64,000 nucleotides of DNA from Enchytraeus crypticus (taxonomy: Eukaryota > Annelida > Clitellata > Enchytraeida > Enchytraeidae): contig CAJHZI010000307.1 in NCBI GenBank assembly GCA_905160935.1, positions 1 to 64,000 on the forward strand, read 5' to 3'. The notes under the pieces were generated by a model. The model saw only the letters and a list, made by a program, of their open reading frames with translations. It was not told the origin of the DNA and made no database searches. Shown piece by piece: positions 47,561 through 58,690 of the stretch (the stretch's first letter is position 1; each line of letters opens with the position of its first letter). A program made the position numbers and the translations under genes.

Positions 47561-47593
47561 TAATGCTAATGTCAGTGATTTATACAAATTTAT

Positions 47594-50063
47594 TTAACTG
47601 CGAAAATGTTCCAAATTGACGTACTTAGAACTATCCAGTCCTTGAACCATTCTTTCCATACTGCGAAGATCCGATGATACGCGATGCTGGCCACTAACTT
47701 TACTGTCAGACTTGTTTCTAACACCTGCAGTATATCGAGAGTCACACGCAGCCAATGATGCTGCTCTTAGTACGTTAGCGTCATCACCTGCAGATGAACG
47801 ATAGAAAGTGCTCTGTATTCCTCTGAAATCATCTCGTACTCGTTGATTTGTATATGATGCAAATTTTTCAGAATTGTTAGTTGAAGAGAAGAACGAATTT
47901 TCTGACGTTTCTACGTAGTTCTGAACAATACCAGAATGCCGGAGTCCCAGTTGATTAGGGGGTGATAGAGTTCTCGTATGTAACAATCCTTTCCGAGAAT
48001 CTCTGCCCTGAGACTTGACTGCTTGATTTTGTAGTGCTATGTCACTTAGTGCTCCGATCTCTTTTTGCCCTGCACCATTTGTAATGTGATGATTATTTAA
48101 TGCACTTTTATCATCTGATTCTCTAACTAAATCAACTCGCATTTTTGCTCTTCGACCTTCCTCGACATTGAAATCCGGTTCTTTACCAAATCCTTCGTCT
48201 TTCCAGCTCTTTTCCCCAGAAAATCTGTGCCCGTCAAATTTGGAGAACCAAAATGGTGGCAGCCATTTATGCCATAAGGAACTGCTTGAATTCCACTGTA
48301 TTTGAGGATCTTCTAAACGACTATTAAGTACCGACATGTGTAATCTTGACCAAATGTTCGTTGAAATTCTTTGCGAAGATTCATAGTGGCCCTTTAAGTT
48401 GGCTATTGATGGCTGCATATAATGCATCCGTTCTATCAGATGCTGGTGCTCATTTAAGTTCCTATGGCATCTTGTCTCATTACAATTACTATCTGGTGGA
48501 ATCGATTGATCTCCAGCGGGTGGTGTGGTTTTTCCTTCATTGACAAGTCGATCTACAGAGAGACATAGAGGAAGAATTGGCTTATCTGGCGCGTGCTTGA
48601 CTGATAAAGAATTATCAAAGCTGTTGTGTGTTGTGACCCCAATACGTACATACAAATTTGATATTTCTCTCTCAGATGCATGGCACGGGTCATCTATCGA
48701 CTCGTTCAGATAATCGTGTTTTAAGTAATCATTGGGTTGTATTCCATCCTCATCCAATGAATCTCTTGTAACTTCTCTTTCGAGACGAGGCATGAGATTG
48801 CTTCTCTCTTTTTTCTCTACTAAATACTTACAATTATTACTTTCGTATATAGCTTCTAATTTGTTCGAATCACAGAGACTCTCACCACTTTCTTCAGATG
48901 TATTGGTTGAAGATTTGTAAGCGGCCGGTGCTGATGACGATCTTCCCAAACGAGCCAGCCAGATCGACTCATCAGCAGAGAGCCTGCGACGTTTGGCTGA
49001 TGACTCAGCGTGACTCAGCAGAAGATCTGAAGTGGCTTCAACACTGCAAGCTTCGCAAGACCCTCCGCAATCTTCATTGTTATCAGATCTACGATCTCTA
49101 ATTTGGCCTACGCTGCCAGTGTCAATATTTGAACTAACAAGGTGGTTTTTCTCATTAATGTTATAGGGATTTTTGTTGAATCGAATTTGAAATGATTTTT
49201 CGTGTATTATGGACAATCTGTCTGGAATTTTCCTGTCGTTCCATTCAAATTTTCGATTTAAACCAGTGCTAGTATCAAGCAAGGTAGAGTACTGAAGTTC
49301 TTGGTCTTCAGCTGCATTCAATACCTTTCTCAAATCATCCGCAGCTGTTTTTCGACGAATATTTTCAGTCTCAGATATACCAAAAGCTCGATCTGAGTCA
49401 TCGTCATCATCCACTACGCAGATTTCTTCATCATCATCGTCGTCTTCATCAGAATACCGAGAATCTCTTTCTTCATCACTTGAAGGATCGACTTCTCTTT
49501 CACTGCATACTTCAGCGCTTGATTGTTTATTCTTAACACCCTTTTCATTTATATTAATTCTGGAATACTTACCGTTGAGGTATATTTTATCATAGGTTTT
49601 GTGGGCGCAGTCGAACTTAAAATTATCATTAGCAAAAGTATAATTTCCGTTATCATCATCATTCTCACTCTCACCATAATATTCCACAGACATATTATTT
49701 TCTTCTCTTCGTATGAAATTCGATGTTTTCCTCTTCCTTTCGTCGTCAGGATAAAAATATTTGAAATGAGAATTATCTCTGCTGCCCACGTCACAAGAAG
49801 CCATGCAGTTCTGAGCTACTGCTCCAGTGGCAGCTCCTGTTTCTGTGTTTGTAGCAGTCATTGGAGAATTAGGCGACAGAAAACTTTCGCCTTCCCTGTT
49901 GGTGCCATAAGCTCCACCAAACATAGAATAGCGCTTAGCAGCAGCCGAGAAGAATCTTCTGCTGCTGCTTGACTTGTAGCCTCTCTTGATTCTGAAGATG
50001 TCAGAGGAGCTGGAGTCAGCTCGATACCGCGTTGAACTTACTTCACCTCTTATCAGATCACGC
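47594..50063 (-). CDS. TBX2/3: TBX2/3 exon 5, long C-terminal region
   Basis: 823 codons ending in TAA at 47596-47594. Contains an acidic run ([19 protein letters not shown]), Ser/Asn-rich segments, [19 protein letters not shown], and [12 protein letters not shown], a weak second eh1-like site. The end, [20 protein letters not shown], is the conserved TBX2/3 C-terminal helix. An AATAAA overlaps the stop codon (47594-47589). Confidence 0.92.
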
Positions 50064-51693
50064 CTGTTGAAATGCAATAAGGAATATTATAATTAGCATA
50101 CGCAATTTGATAAATTTAAAGTAAAGTGGTAAAGAAGCTAGCTGCTACTAACATTTATGAAAAGGGTTTTTTAAACACTTCAGTAGCAAAAATTAATTTA
50201 GCTGCTAGAATGGAATCTCGTCAAAATGTATCTCTTCAACGTGTTGCAATTCGTTTATGCTAAATGGAATCTAAATATTTGTCGGCCCAATTAAAATGTA
50301 AAACTAGAAATTGATAGCTACTCTACTAAATATTTGTCAATATTGAAGTCTTTCAGTCGTTAAACTTCTGCAGTTGAGACGCGAAGACTTTGGTTGTTTC
50401 AGACTGACCTGCAAAATTCAGGTTTTGAATTTCCAGAGTCTCGAAATCCCTTCGCGAATGGATTATTGTCAATCTTCAGCTGCGTTATCTGCAAAAACAT
50501 TTAAGCAGTAACACCATGCATTAATAACTTATTTTATATGTTCGCTGGAAAACTCTCTCGTAAACATTTTAGCAAGATGCCTGAGGATTTTGCTGTATAT
50601 TAGGCCTAGATGATACAGTATCCTACTATGCAGAATATCAGCGATTGCTCAACTACGAGTTGAATAAGGATTTTCACATTAAGTGCAAGTGGGGTGAAAT
50701 ATTCATATTCCCTATGGCTGTTTTACATCGCTTCAGATGATTTGGGCTGTAAGACCGTGCGTAGCGTAATAAGCAATGCCAAAATTCAAAGAGGTGTGAA
50801 TTACCGTAGCTTTTTTGTATTGAGTATCGCCTACCAAAATCGGAGGTTTTATGTCAATTTATGCTTGCATTACCTCTAAAATTATGGTAATTAACTTTTC
50901 AATTTTTAATAAATTAATTATATTTCGGCATGGGTTATTTTAAGCAGAGTCTGTATTGCCCCACTATATAAACATTTATATAATTGCTACATGCAAAATA
51001 GCAAGACATTTATCTCATATCCTATCCTATCCATTTTCAAACATTACATAATGTAAATTTATTGTAATTTCATTTGTGACATTGATATACAAAACTGCAT
51101 CTATTTTCATTGTAATGTATCAGCCACAATTACTGCCGAATACTATTGTGTTAAAACAGCATAAAACACTTGTAGCAAGGCTACATAGTGGACAATAATA
51201 ATAAGCATTCTCTGATACCTTCTCATTCTGATAGGCTGTGACAGCAATGAACATGGTCTCAGTAAACTCAAATGTTTTGAATGACGCATAAGGAAGTTTC
51301 ATGACGTCACATTCTTTCACTATGTGAAGCCTCGGCTGATACTTGTGCATTGAATTCAGTATAGTCTGCAATATATATATCAAAAATTGGGGTGCTACTG
51401 TCGTCCATGCTCTGACGTTAATGACAACATCAAGCACTACGGCAACAAAGTTCAACATGCAATAGAGTGTTAATATTTGGTTACATGCTTACAACGTCAT
51501 TATGCTGAATTGTTGATTTTTGTTTTATAAAACGCACATTAAATAGTTAAATGGTATTATATCCATACCGTTACTTTCTTGCTCAAGTTAGAGAAAACTC
51601 TTGTTGTTTTGCTCCTCCTATAATTAGCGTAATTAAATGTTATTGATGAAATTAAATTACTAACGTCTTTTAAAAGGCGTATATATCAATTAT

Positions 51694-51754
<61 letters not shown>

Positions 51755-54077
51755 CTGTAATTTAAATTACTATTTGCTCTATTACCATTTGGAATAAGAC
51801 AGCTAGAGCGCGCCTGTTACATATTATAGGGCATAGCTATTACAAATAAAAACTGTTTGTAGTTGTGGCGTAATCGCTTTCTTATGAACAATTCTTAGGA
51901 AGTTTGAAACATATATATTTTTAGCCAGGCGTCAAAGTAAAACAGATTCTATGCACTTCATTATAAAATTAAGTTATGCAGTAGAAGCAACAGAAAAACT
52001 TACAAATCCATGCTTATCGGACACATTGTTGGTTAGCTTAAGCTTGTGGAACGACACGGTCCTATTCATCCACTGTTCTCCAGTTAGAGGCGAGTCCGGG
52101 TGGACATACAAGCGCTTCGGCATCTCAGGATCAGCCTTTCCTGCCACGACCCAGCGGGAATTGTGGAACTTGTAGCGGTTGTCATCTACAGGCATGACGT
52201 CGATGAGCAGAGTGTACTTAGTCTTCTTGTTCAACCCTGAGACCTTGACCTTGAATGGCGGAAACATTCTTCTGTTAAATAATGAACCAATCATTCAATC
52301 AATCAGTCAATATTACTCTGTTAAATAATGAACCAATCAGTCAATCAATTTGTTAATAAATCAGTCGATATTCTTCTGTTAAATAATGAACCAATCAGTC
52401 AATAAATCAGTCAATATTCTTCTGTTAAATAATGAACCAATCAGTCAATCTATCAGTCAATATTCTTTTGTCAAATAATGAACCAATCAGTCAATCAATT
52501 TGTTAACCAATCAGTCAATATTCTTCTGTTAAATATTGAACAAATCAGTCAATCAATCAGTCAACTTATCAGGCAATATTCTTCTGTTAAATAATGAACC
52601 AATCAGTCAATTTATCAGTCAGTCAATCAGTCAACGCTTGCATTAATCACGCAGTCAATCAATTAGTCAATCAATCAGTTAATCTGAATCAATCTATCAG
52701 TCGATTAAACAGTCAATCTATCAGATACTCAATCAGTCAATCTATGCGTCAATCTGTACGTAAATTTGTCAGTCAATCAATCAGTCAATTAATTAGCCTA
52801 TCATTAAATTACTTCCAATCGATAGCTAACTAATCAGTATATAGGAGATCGGTATAGAGTGTTGGAAGGTCATCCTTAAATCCGCGCCGGCTAGTGAGCT
52901 GGTAAAGTCAACGATTACAAATAAATAACCTTGGTGAGGAAGGGATGAAATAAAAAAACAACGAAACAGCAACTAAGAAAGGTAACTTTGTTAACATAGC
53001 TCTATGCGGTTGTCATATGTGTAGTCATACGATCAAAAAATTATTAACATTAATTAGAAGTTTGAATTTAATAAAATTTCTTTTTTATAATTTATTCAAT
53101 GAGCATCTGAGCGAAGGATGGTTCTTCTAGCCGATCAATCGATATATCAATAAGCAATTTTCTCATCTGATTCCTGCAATCTCTCAGGATTTTGATCAGT
53201 TTTGCTCCTAATCTTGACGATTAATAAATCTGTAAAGTGTAGCGTCTGTTTCGGCACGACAAGGGATACTACCATAGACTGTTCTGCTGGGCTTTAAAGT
53301 TTAAACCGATGGTCTACTGCTCATCAGACACGAGTATTACACACTAGACCATCCAACCTCTTGAGAATCCCTCCAGTCCATCTCTCTACTGTATAAGAAA
53401 ACTAACCTTTCAGGAGACGGCAAGCACAGTCCCTTCAAAATGATTTCTTAGTTTTCATAGTTTGTAAGGCGTTAAGCAAATATCTCTCACAATACATAAC
53501 TCGAATTACATCTTTTGTTGTGATTAATAGCCTGATTACTAGGTAAAGCAACGCTTCTAATCAACTTTGTCGCTAAATATCTACAACATTCTATTTTCAT
53601 TACCAAAAGCAATACGAGCACAAACCTTCCAGATTTAGTTATAACCATTTCTGTGCAGAATACATTGAACCTATCCCATAGATCTTTTAATTCCAGTTCC
53701 ACCTTAGGATCGTCTACTACCTCCGAATCCTCCATCAGCATTTCCTCGTCCGCTAATGATGACGGCCCAGAATTCTCTAGTCTTGCTCTCTTAATCCGGG
53801 GCTCCTGTAGATGATTTTCTGGGGGTCCGGAATTTTGCCGGGGGGTGGACGAGGGTGCAATGAACCGAGTTAAATGGTCCACTGGGGGAGGGTAAATGTA
53901 CGGGGGCCTGAAGGCCAACATTTGGGAGAGAGCCTGTCTGTATTCATCAGATGGACCGAGGATATGATCAACAGCAAAACTTCTGTGCCGCGTGTACGCG
54001 GGAAAAGTGGGATGGATGAAATTATGCGACGAGGGATAAAATTGAGCTGACGAATGAAACCCATAAGCGTTGGACAT
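47594..54077 (-). CDS. TBX2/3: T-box transcription factor, TBX2/3 subfamily, complete five-exon model
   Basis: TBX2/3 proteins are nuclear T-box DNA-binding factors, mostly repressors in development. Exons 54077-53626, 52271-52004, 51365-51219, 50488-50409 and 50063-47594 keep phase and give 1,138 residues; vertebrate TBX2/3 have about 710-745. The T-box covers about residues 124-312. [64 protein letters not shown] and [17 protein letters not shown] are TBX2/3 signatures. The C-terminus reads [14 protein letters not shown], matching the ELQSIQRLVSGLES block at the end of TBX2. Residues 34-41, FAVDHILG, fit an eh1 Groucho-binding motif. The last exon is long, acidic and mostly disordered. Confidence 0.93.
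50409..50488 (-). CDS. TBX2/3: TBX2/3 exon 4, DNA-contact end of T-box
   Basis: An 80-nt exon encoding [20 protein letters not shown] then [15 protein letters not shown] is the C-terminal helix that contacts DNA. Donor GTCAGT; phase 2 out. Confidence 0.95.
51219..51365 (-). CDS. TBX2/3: TBX2/3 exon 3
   Basis: Encodes [34 protein letters not shown] and [10 protein letters not shown] before GTATCA. It joins HGF directly to TILN, the form without the optional 20-residue insert found in some vertebrate TBX2/3 transcripts. [18 protein letters not shown] is more diverged than the rest of the T-box. Confidence 0.95.
51395..51450 (-). mobile_element. CR1/L2-type LINE terminal hairpin fragment
   Basis: Minus strand reads GTAGTGCTTGATGTTGTCAT and later GGACGACAGTAGCACC, matching the 3'-terminal hairpin at 32.01-32.05 kb with an insert in the loop. 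Lies just upstream of the exon 3 acceptor in TBX2/3 intron 2. Confidence 0.5.
51696..51752. repeat. (TA)n microsatellite in TBX2/3 intron 2
   Basis: About 27 TA dinucleotides between exons 2 and 3. Confidence 0.95.
52004..52271 (-). CDS. TBX2/3: TBX2/3 exon 2
   Basis: Starts [20 protein letters not shown] and ends [16 protein letters not shown] before GTAAGT. Covers the core beta-barrel of the T-box. Its acceptor (TTCATTATTTAACAG) lies at the edge of a minisatellite that repeats the same sequence. Confidence 0.96.
52265..52810. repeat. Minisatellite of CAATCAGT units including copies of the exon 2 splice acceptor
   Basis: Short CAATCAGT units are interrupted about seven times by TCTGTTAAATAATGAAC (near 52,271, 52,317, 52,375, 52,430, 52,468, 52,524, 52,582). 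On the minus strand this is the polypyrimidine/AG acceptor of TBX2/3 exon 2 plus its first bases. From about 52,620 on only the simple CAATCAGT-type units remain. Confidence 0.92.
52850..53005 (+). mobile_element. Dispersed repeat, family E
   Basis: AAATCCGCGCCGGCTAGTGA, ACCTTGGTGAGGAAGGGATG and the A-rich end match 22.5-22.64 kb. Lies in TBX2/3 intron 1. Confidence 0.65.
53626..54077 (-). CDS. TBX2/3: TBX2/3 exon 1
   Basis: Start ATG at 54077 gives [20 protein letters not shown]; the only upstream in-frame starts are non-ATG. It contains FAVDHILG (eh1-like), PRIKRARLE (basic, likely nuclear localisation) and an acidic stretch before [14 protein letters not shown], the T-box start. Ends TEMVITKSG(R) before GTTTGT. 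Confidence 0.88.
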
Positions 54078-54234
54078 GTTTCTTGATGTAAAATATATGC
54101 TGTTGTCAAATATAATTTCATTCAAGTAAATGAATAGACTTACAGGTTTCTATTTACTTTTAATAAATTTTTAAATATATGATAGAATGAAATATTTGCT
54201 AAAGGAGAAACATATTTTATATTATTTTATATAC

Positions 54235-54385
54235 TGATTGGATGGTCGAATGGATAGCACACTTGTCGGAGAATCAGAAGGTCTTCTATTCCAATCCTAA
54301 CCGGATCATCGTTGAAATTATCCCTTGTGAAGTTGTGATACGAAAACAGACGTTAAACGCAGCTTTACTTGTTATGTATTGGTTC
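54235..54385 (+). mobile_element. tRNA-like SINE
   Basis: A-box-like TGGTCGAATGGATAGCAC, B-box-like CTATTCCAATCC, and a 3' part AAACAGACGTTAAACGCAGC that recalls the end of family B. Single copy seen in the window. Confidence 0.55.
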
Positions 54386-55059
54386 GTTACAGTACTCTCC
54401 TTCTACTAAATTACACAAATTTAGTGAGATAATAAAACTTCAGCTGCAACCTTTTAACAAACATTTTTAAAGCTTATTTGCCGATACGAAATAATTCCGT
54501 TGTCTTGAAATAAAAACCATTAAACTTTACGATCAAATCTGATAAAAAGAAGAAGATAAATCATTTCACATTTGTCAATCCAAGGAAATGGTTTGTAGCA
54601 CCGATTGATGTTTGGTGCAACTGAAGACGGATAACTGGCAAAAAATGAAACACTCCGTCGAATGATTAAGTATAAATAGTTATTGTACTTATCTGTACAT
54701 GTACGGCATGAATATGTATATAAATATTCACAGATTTTGCAGCATTCAACAATATTTTTAACTTTCATTGAATGACATTGTGTGCAATAGGTTACATAGA
54801 TCATTTATTGGTTTGAATAAGATCAAAAAAGTAAAATAACTTCTGGCCCGATATAATTCTCTTCACGTTACAGTTCATAAACATACATATGACAACCATC
54901 GAGCTAAAACTCCATACGTTCATTTTAAAAATATACTTTACTTGTGGCCTACAAAACCCGTATACTGTTCATCTATTGAAAAAACTAGCACAGTCTGTAG
55001 TCAAGCTGTACTATTACAGTAGATATTCATTCTTCCTAAATTCATTACATTAAATTCAT

Positions 55060-55135
55060 TATAGTGCTCGATGTTGTCATTGATGACTGTGGCATTCTAA
55101 TTGTTGTTGTTGTTATTATTAAATAATAAAATTAT
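55060..55135 (+). mobile_element. CR1/L2-type LINE 3' end only, with (TTG)n tail
   Basis: AGTGCTCGATGTTGTCATTG, GATGACTGTGGCATTCTAAT and then (TTG)n. It matches the 3' terminus of the LINE at 32.0 kb (its minus strand). Only the last 50 bp are kept, in plus orientation. Confidence 0.65.
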
Positions 55136-56689
55136 TCATTATTCAATAAATCGTAAATTTAGAATACACATCTATCAGCGGATATCTCTAGAATTACATT
55201 CATTCCTTGTGTGCATTACTGCGCAATAACGCTAGAGTTAGACACGCGTTGCTTGGAGGTGAACTCACTGTCTCCTGGTCATCAGCCAACTCACTACACG
55301 GTCTTACAATCAGTAACGTCATGACACTAGGCTATAAGAAATTCATAGCATTTGCTGCTCGATCAGAGACTTCATTCTACAAAGTAATTGTGTTTGTTTC
55401 GAATAAAGTTATTACCTCTCTTGGGCCCGAAACTAGTCAAGTGACACTAGAGTAACTGCAGTGTAACTACTTGTAGAGCACATCGATAACTAGCGGTAGC
55501 GCTGAAACTCCGATATTTCATCTCGTCTGATTGATAGAGCGCGTATAATGAATTCAATATCCAATTTTTTGATTGACTGTTCGTAAGACACGCCTATTTC
55601 AAAAAGCCACGCCTTCGAGATTTGAATGGATTTCTGAGCCGGAAGTCCAAAGAGTGTCCGAATACTCGCTGTAGATAAATCTAGCATGAAATAACGAACG
55701 TGATTTAGATAGATACTAATAACTGGCATATACACCTGCAGGCATATATAACAATTAAGAAAATTACTATTGGTCTACAGTGTATAAAAATTTACATGAC
55801 ACTAATATCGTTCATTATTAGTAGGTCTAAAATATAATATTTGAAGTATTTTAAAATAAAGAACAGCGTTGCCTATTCTGAAGCCTACAATAGACCAATG
55901 TTTGTACATACATGTAGACCTTTACTTGTCACTCTCCTATCTTATTCCTCCCCCTCTATGTCTCATCCACCACCCGATATTTAGGTTCTCTATTTTTAGT
56001 GCAAGCCTAGCCTAAACTGGACGAATTGATCGCAATATACCCTTTGAATAGTATTAGTCAATTCCTATACAATTTCTGCAGTTTCTGAACATAAGTAACA
56101 GAACTCGGTGTTTTTCGTTCTTTAATTTTCGAGAAGCAGATGCAAAATCATACACAGTGTCTATAAGTGGTGACCAAATTTAAAATGGACGCTAATCTTA
56201 TCACATCTGTTACAGTTCATGAAATATAGTTGTTAAGAAATTACAAAATACTGAATTGAAAGCGTTCTCACTGCGCGATAGCCTGATAAAAATATAATAA
56301 AATGAAACCTTAAAGCTTAATTATGTCTAATTACTAATAATCTTGTTAAAAAATAAAAAGGCTGAATATGTTCACCAAATTAGACGAAAGAAGACAGCCC
56401 AGCATGTGCCTCATGGCTTGGTAGTTTGCTGTTCTACGCTTACAATTATTAAATTTTCTAATTCTAATTTTTTCTATTAAAATATAATTAGAAAAATTAA
56501 GTTCATAATAAAATTTAATTAAAAAATAAGACCATTTTAAATTTTGATTTAATTCTTCTTCCTTCTTCTTTTAATTCTGCTTCGGTTGATTTATTATTCA
56601 GTGCTTGTGTTGCCTATAAGAGAATTACACGATGCTGTGGTAATGAAAGGATCTGTCATCATCATCATTATAATTAGTTCCTTGCGTTC

Positions 56690-56995
56690 TGAACTTCTGA
56701 ACCGAACATGGGGCGACAACATTCCTCCATTCATTTCTATCATCATCAACTCTCAGAGCCTCTTCCTATGAAATGTTCAATGAGTTCAAATCTTTGTTGA
56801 TCGTGCTGAGCCAAGTATTCCTAGGTCTTCCTCTTTCCTTTTCCTTATTTGGCATCTTGTTATTGCAGTTTTTGCCTCTCTATCCTCAGTCATCCTCAAT
56901 AAATGACCAAAGAAACTCAACCTTCTTTTGGAAGCTATTTCATCTAGTTTAGATGACACTACACTTATCTGCAGCTGAATAAAGTTCAAACGTTT
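56690..56995 (-). mobile_element. LINE C-terminal remnant
   Basis: Minus frame reads LDEIASKRRLSFFGHLLRMT then EDREAKTAI, the common FGH(V/L)LRM end of non-LTR RT ORFs. A few changes break the frame further on. Confidence 0.65.
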
Positions 56996-56999
56996 GCAT

Positions 57000-57220
57000 A
57001 GAGAGAAGAGAGATCAAGAGAAAGACAGAGATCGCGAATGAGAGGGAGGGAGAGAGAAAGAGAGGGGGAAGAGAGATGGAGAGAGGGGAAAAAGAGAAAA
57101 GAGAAGAGAAGAGAAAACTGAAAGGGAACAACGAGAGAAAGAGAGAAAACAACGAGAGAGAGAACAACGTGAGAGAGAGACTGAGAGAGAGAGAGAGAAC
57201 AACGAGAGAGAGATAATTCG
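57000..57220. repeat. Purine-rich (GAGA) tract
   Basis: About 220 bp almost wholly purine on the plus strand (GAGAGAGGGAG-like units). Open frames on the minus strand here are Ser/Leu/Phe artefacts. Confidence 0.93.
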
Positions 57221-57369
57221 CTCTCAGGTAGTGCGGAGTTCCAGTATGAGTAGGATGCGGAAAGGGATGTGTACTGATCCAGATGAGTCCCATTCACCTC
57301 ACGATCCTGCTGTCTCTCCTAATCACTCATCTCTCCTAATCACTCATCTCACTTCAATCTCTACATCAC

Positions 57370-57700
57370 GCCATCAATCCGGCTTTAATCAATCCGGCTT
57401 TAATCAATCCTGCTTCAATCAACCCTGCTTAAATCAACCCTGCTTAAATCAATATTTCTTTAATCAATCCTGCTTCAATTAATCCTGCGTCAATTAATCC
57501 AATCCTGCTTCAAGCAATCCTGCTTCAATCAATCCTGCTTCAATCAATCCTGCGTCAATTAATCCAATCCTGCTTCAATCAATCCTGCTTCAATCAATCC
57601 TTCCTCAATCAAACCTACTTCAATCAATCCTCTTTCAATCAATCCTGCTTCAATCAATCCTGCTTCAATCAATCATGCTTCAATCAATCCTGCATCTATA
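57370..57700. repeat. 15-bp minisatellite
   Basis: About 20 units of TTCAATCAATCCTGC with small changes (CTTTAATCAATCCGG at the left end). Adjacent units without spacers exclude a CRISPR array. Confidence 0.95.
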
Positions 57701-58077
57701 TTGCTGTCAGACAGTTTGTCAATTTGTTAAATCAATAAATGCATAGATAAATGAAAACTAAAAATGCACATGTGAAAAAGATATATTCAAATGTGGAAGA
57801 TTCCAACCAGTGACGGCGAGCCCAAGACTTGATTAATTCTTTAAGAATTAAGAAAAATTTAGACTGCTTTGCAAATTCTGGCAGGTTATTTATAAATCCT
57901 TTCAATGGTTTTGGTTTTTTTCTATTTTTGCCATTCATAGCACCAACTGCCAGCAATCTCTGATACAATGGCACTATAAAATCAATAAGGAAAAGTAAAG
58001 AGGAATTCAAAAGTCCAAACCTGCATAAAAGTATTTGAAGAATTTATAAGATTAAGTTAAAGACTATATGCACAAGC

Positions 58078-58335
58078 ATATAGAATGTTACAAATACAGA
58101 ATGTCTTAATAGCGTAGGGGTAAAGTCGTGAAGTTTGAAATGACAGATCTTGTGATGAACTGAACTCTACGCGGGTTCGAATCTCAGCCGCACTGATCTG
58201 AGAGTAAAATCTCGGACTGTCACTGGACTGGTTATACGGAAAATGATCTAAATTACCTAACGGTTTAAACATGTGATATTAAAAGTGACAGATATCAACA
58301 CAGTTGATCCTTTCACTATAATGCCTGTTTGCTTT
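58078..58335 (+). mobile_element. tRNA-derived SINE, family A
   Basis: TTAATAGCGTAGGGGTAAAG (A-box area), B-box GGGTTCGAATCTC, and the body CTAACGGTTTAAACATGTGA. Near full length, ending in CTATAATGCCTGTTTGC. Confidence 0.87.
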
Positions 58336-58342
58336 TTTACAT

Positions 58343-58412
58343 AGTGGTAATACGGACACCCTAGTGGGGTTATACGGAAACCCAAGGTGTAATACGGACA
58401 CCCAAGGGGTCT
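58343..58412. repeat. Short tandem repeat around TACGGACACCC
   Basis: About three units of AATACGGACACCCAAGGGGT with variation. It follows the 3' end of the SINE directly. Confidence 0.8.
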
Positions 58413-58554
58413 TAAAGCGAAACAGAAGAGTCTATATTCAGTAAATGAGTAAGCAACCACTAGAGACCAACCTACTGTGTATGCTGATAGTCACTTTTAA
58501 GCTCAAGTATTTTATGATCACACACCTAATTAAGCAGACAAAATGGGAGATTGG

Positions 58555-58690
58555 TAGCGCCATCTTGTCGCCTTGCCTAGACGTGATCAGTGGCACTCAT
58601 CACGTGACTAACACCACGTGACTCTTTAGCCAATCAGCGTTAAGTGATCTCTACTGCAGCCGATACGGATCACTTCCGGTGCGTCGATAT
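58555..58690. promoter_or_regulatory. Promoter-like cluster without a recognised gene
   Basis: Within 125 bp: GCCATCTTG (YY1 consensus) at 58,559, two CACGTGAC E-boxes at 58,601 and 58,615, AGCCAATCAG (CCAAT box) at 58,628, and CACTTCCGGTGC (ETS consensus) at 58,671. Together these are typical of TATA-less animal promoters. No conserved gene is seen on either side within a few kb. The matches are to published consensus sequences; function is inferred. Confidence 0.45.

Larger units (their letters stand above)
44832..47588. other. Intergenic region between RPS2 5' end and TBX2/3 3' end
   Basis: Holds the RPS2 promoter side, including CCAAT at 45,026, a strong hairpin (45.04-45.14 kb), two SINEs, a (GA)n run at 46,225-46,255 and a family D fragment near 47.5 kb. 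No coding segment seen in 45.7-47.59 kb. Confidence 0.55.

Noticed and set aside
47594..49972. Plus-strand open frames across the long T-box exon
   Set aside because: Antisense shadows of TBX2/3 exon 5; no conserved motif or splice context.
51366..52003. Missing T-box segment between HGF and TILN
   Set aside because: The 20-residue stretch is an optional insert in vertebrate TBX2/3 transcripts; the direct HGF-TILN joint is the standard form.
56949..57297. Several overlapping open frames with Leu/Ser runs resembling membrane proteins
   Set aside because: They arise from the 220-bp purine tract read on the pyrimidine strand.
57370..57700. Possible CRISPR-like array
   Set aside because: Units are contiguous with no unique spacers, in an animal genome; it is a minisatellite.
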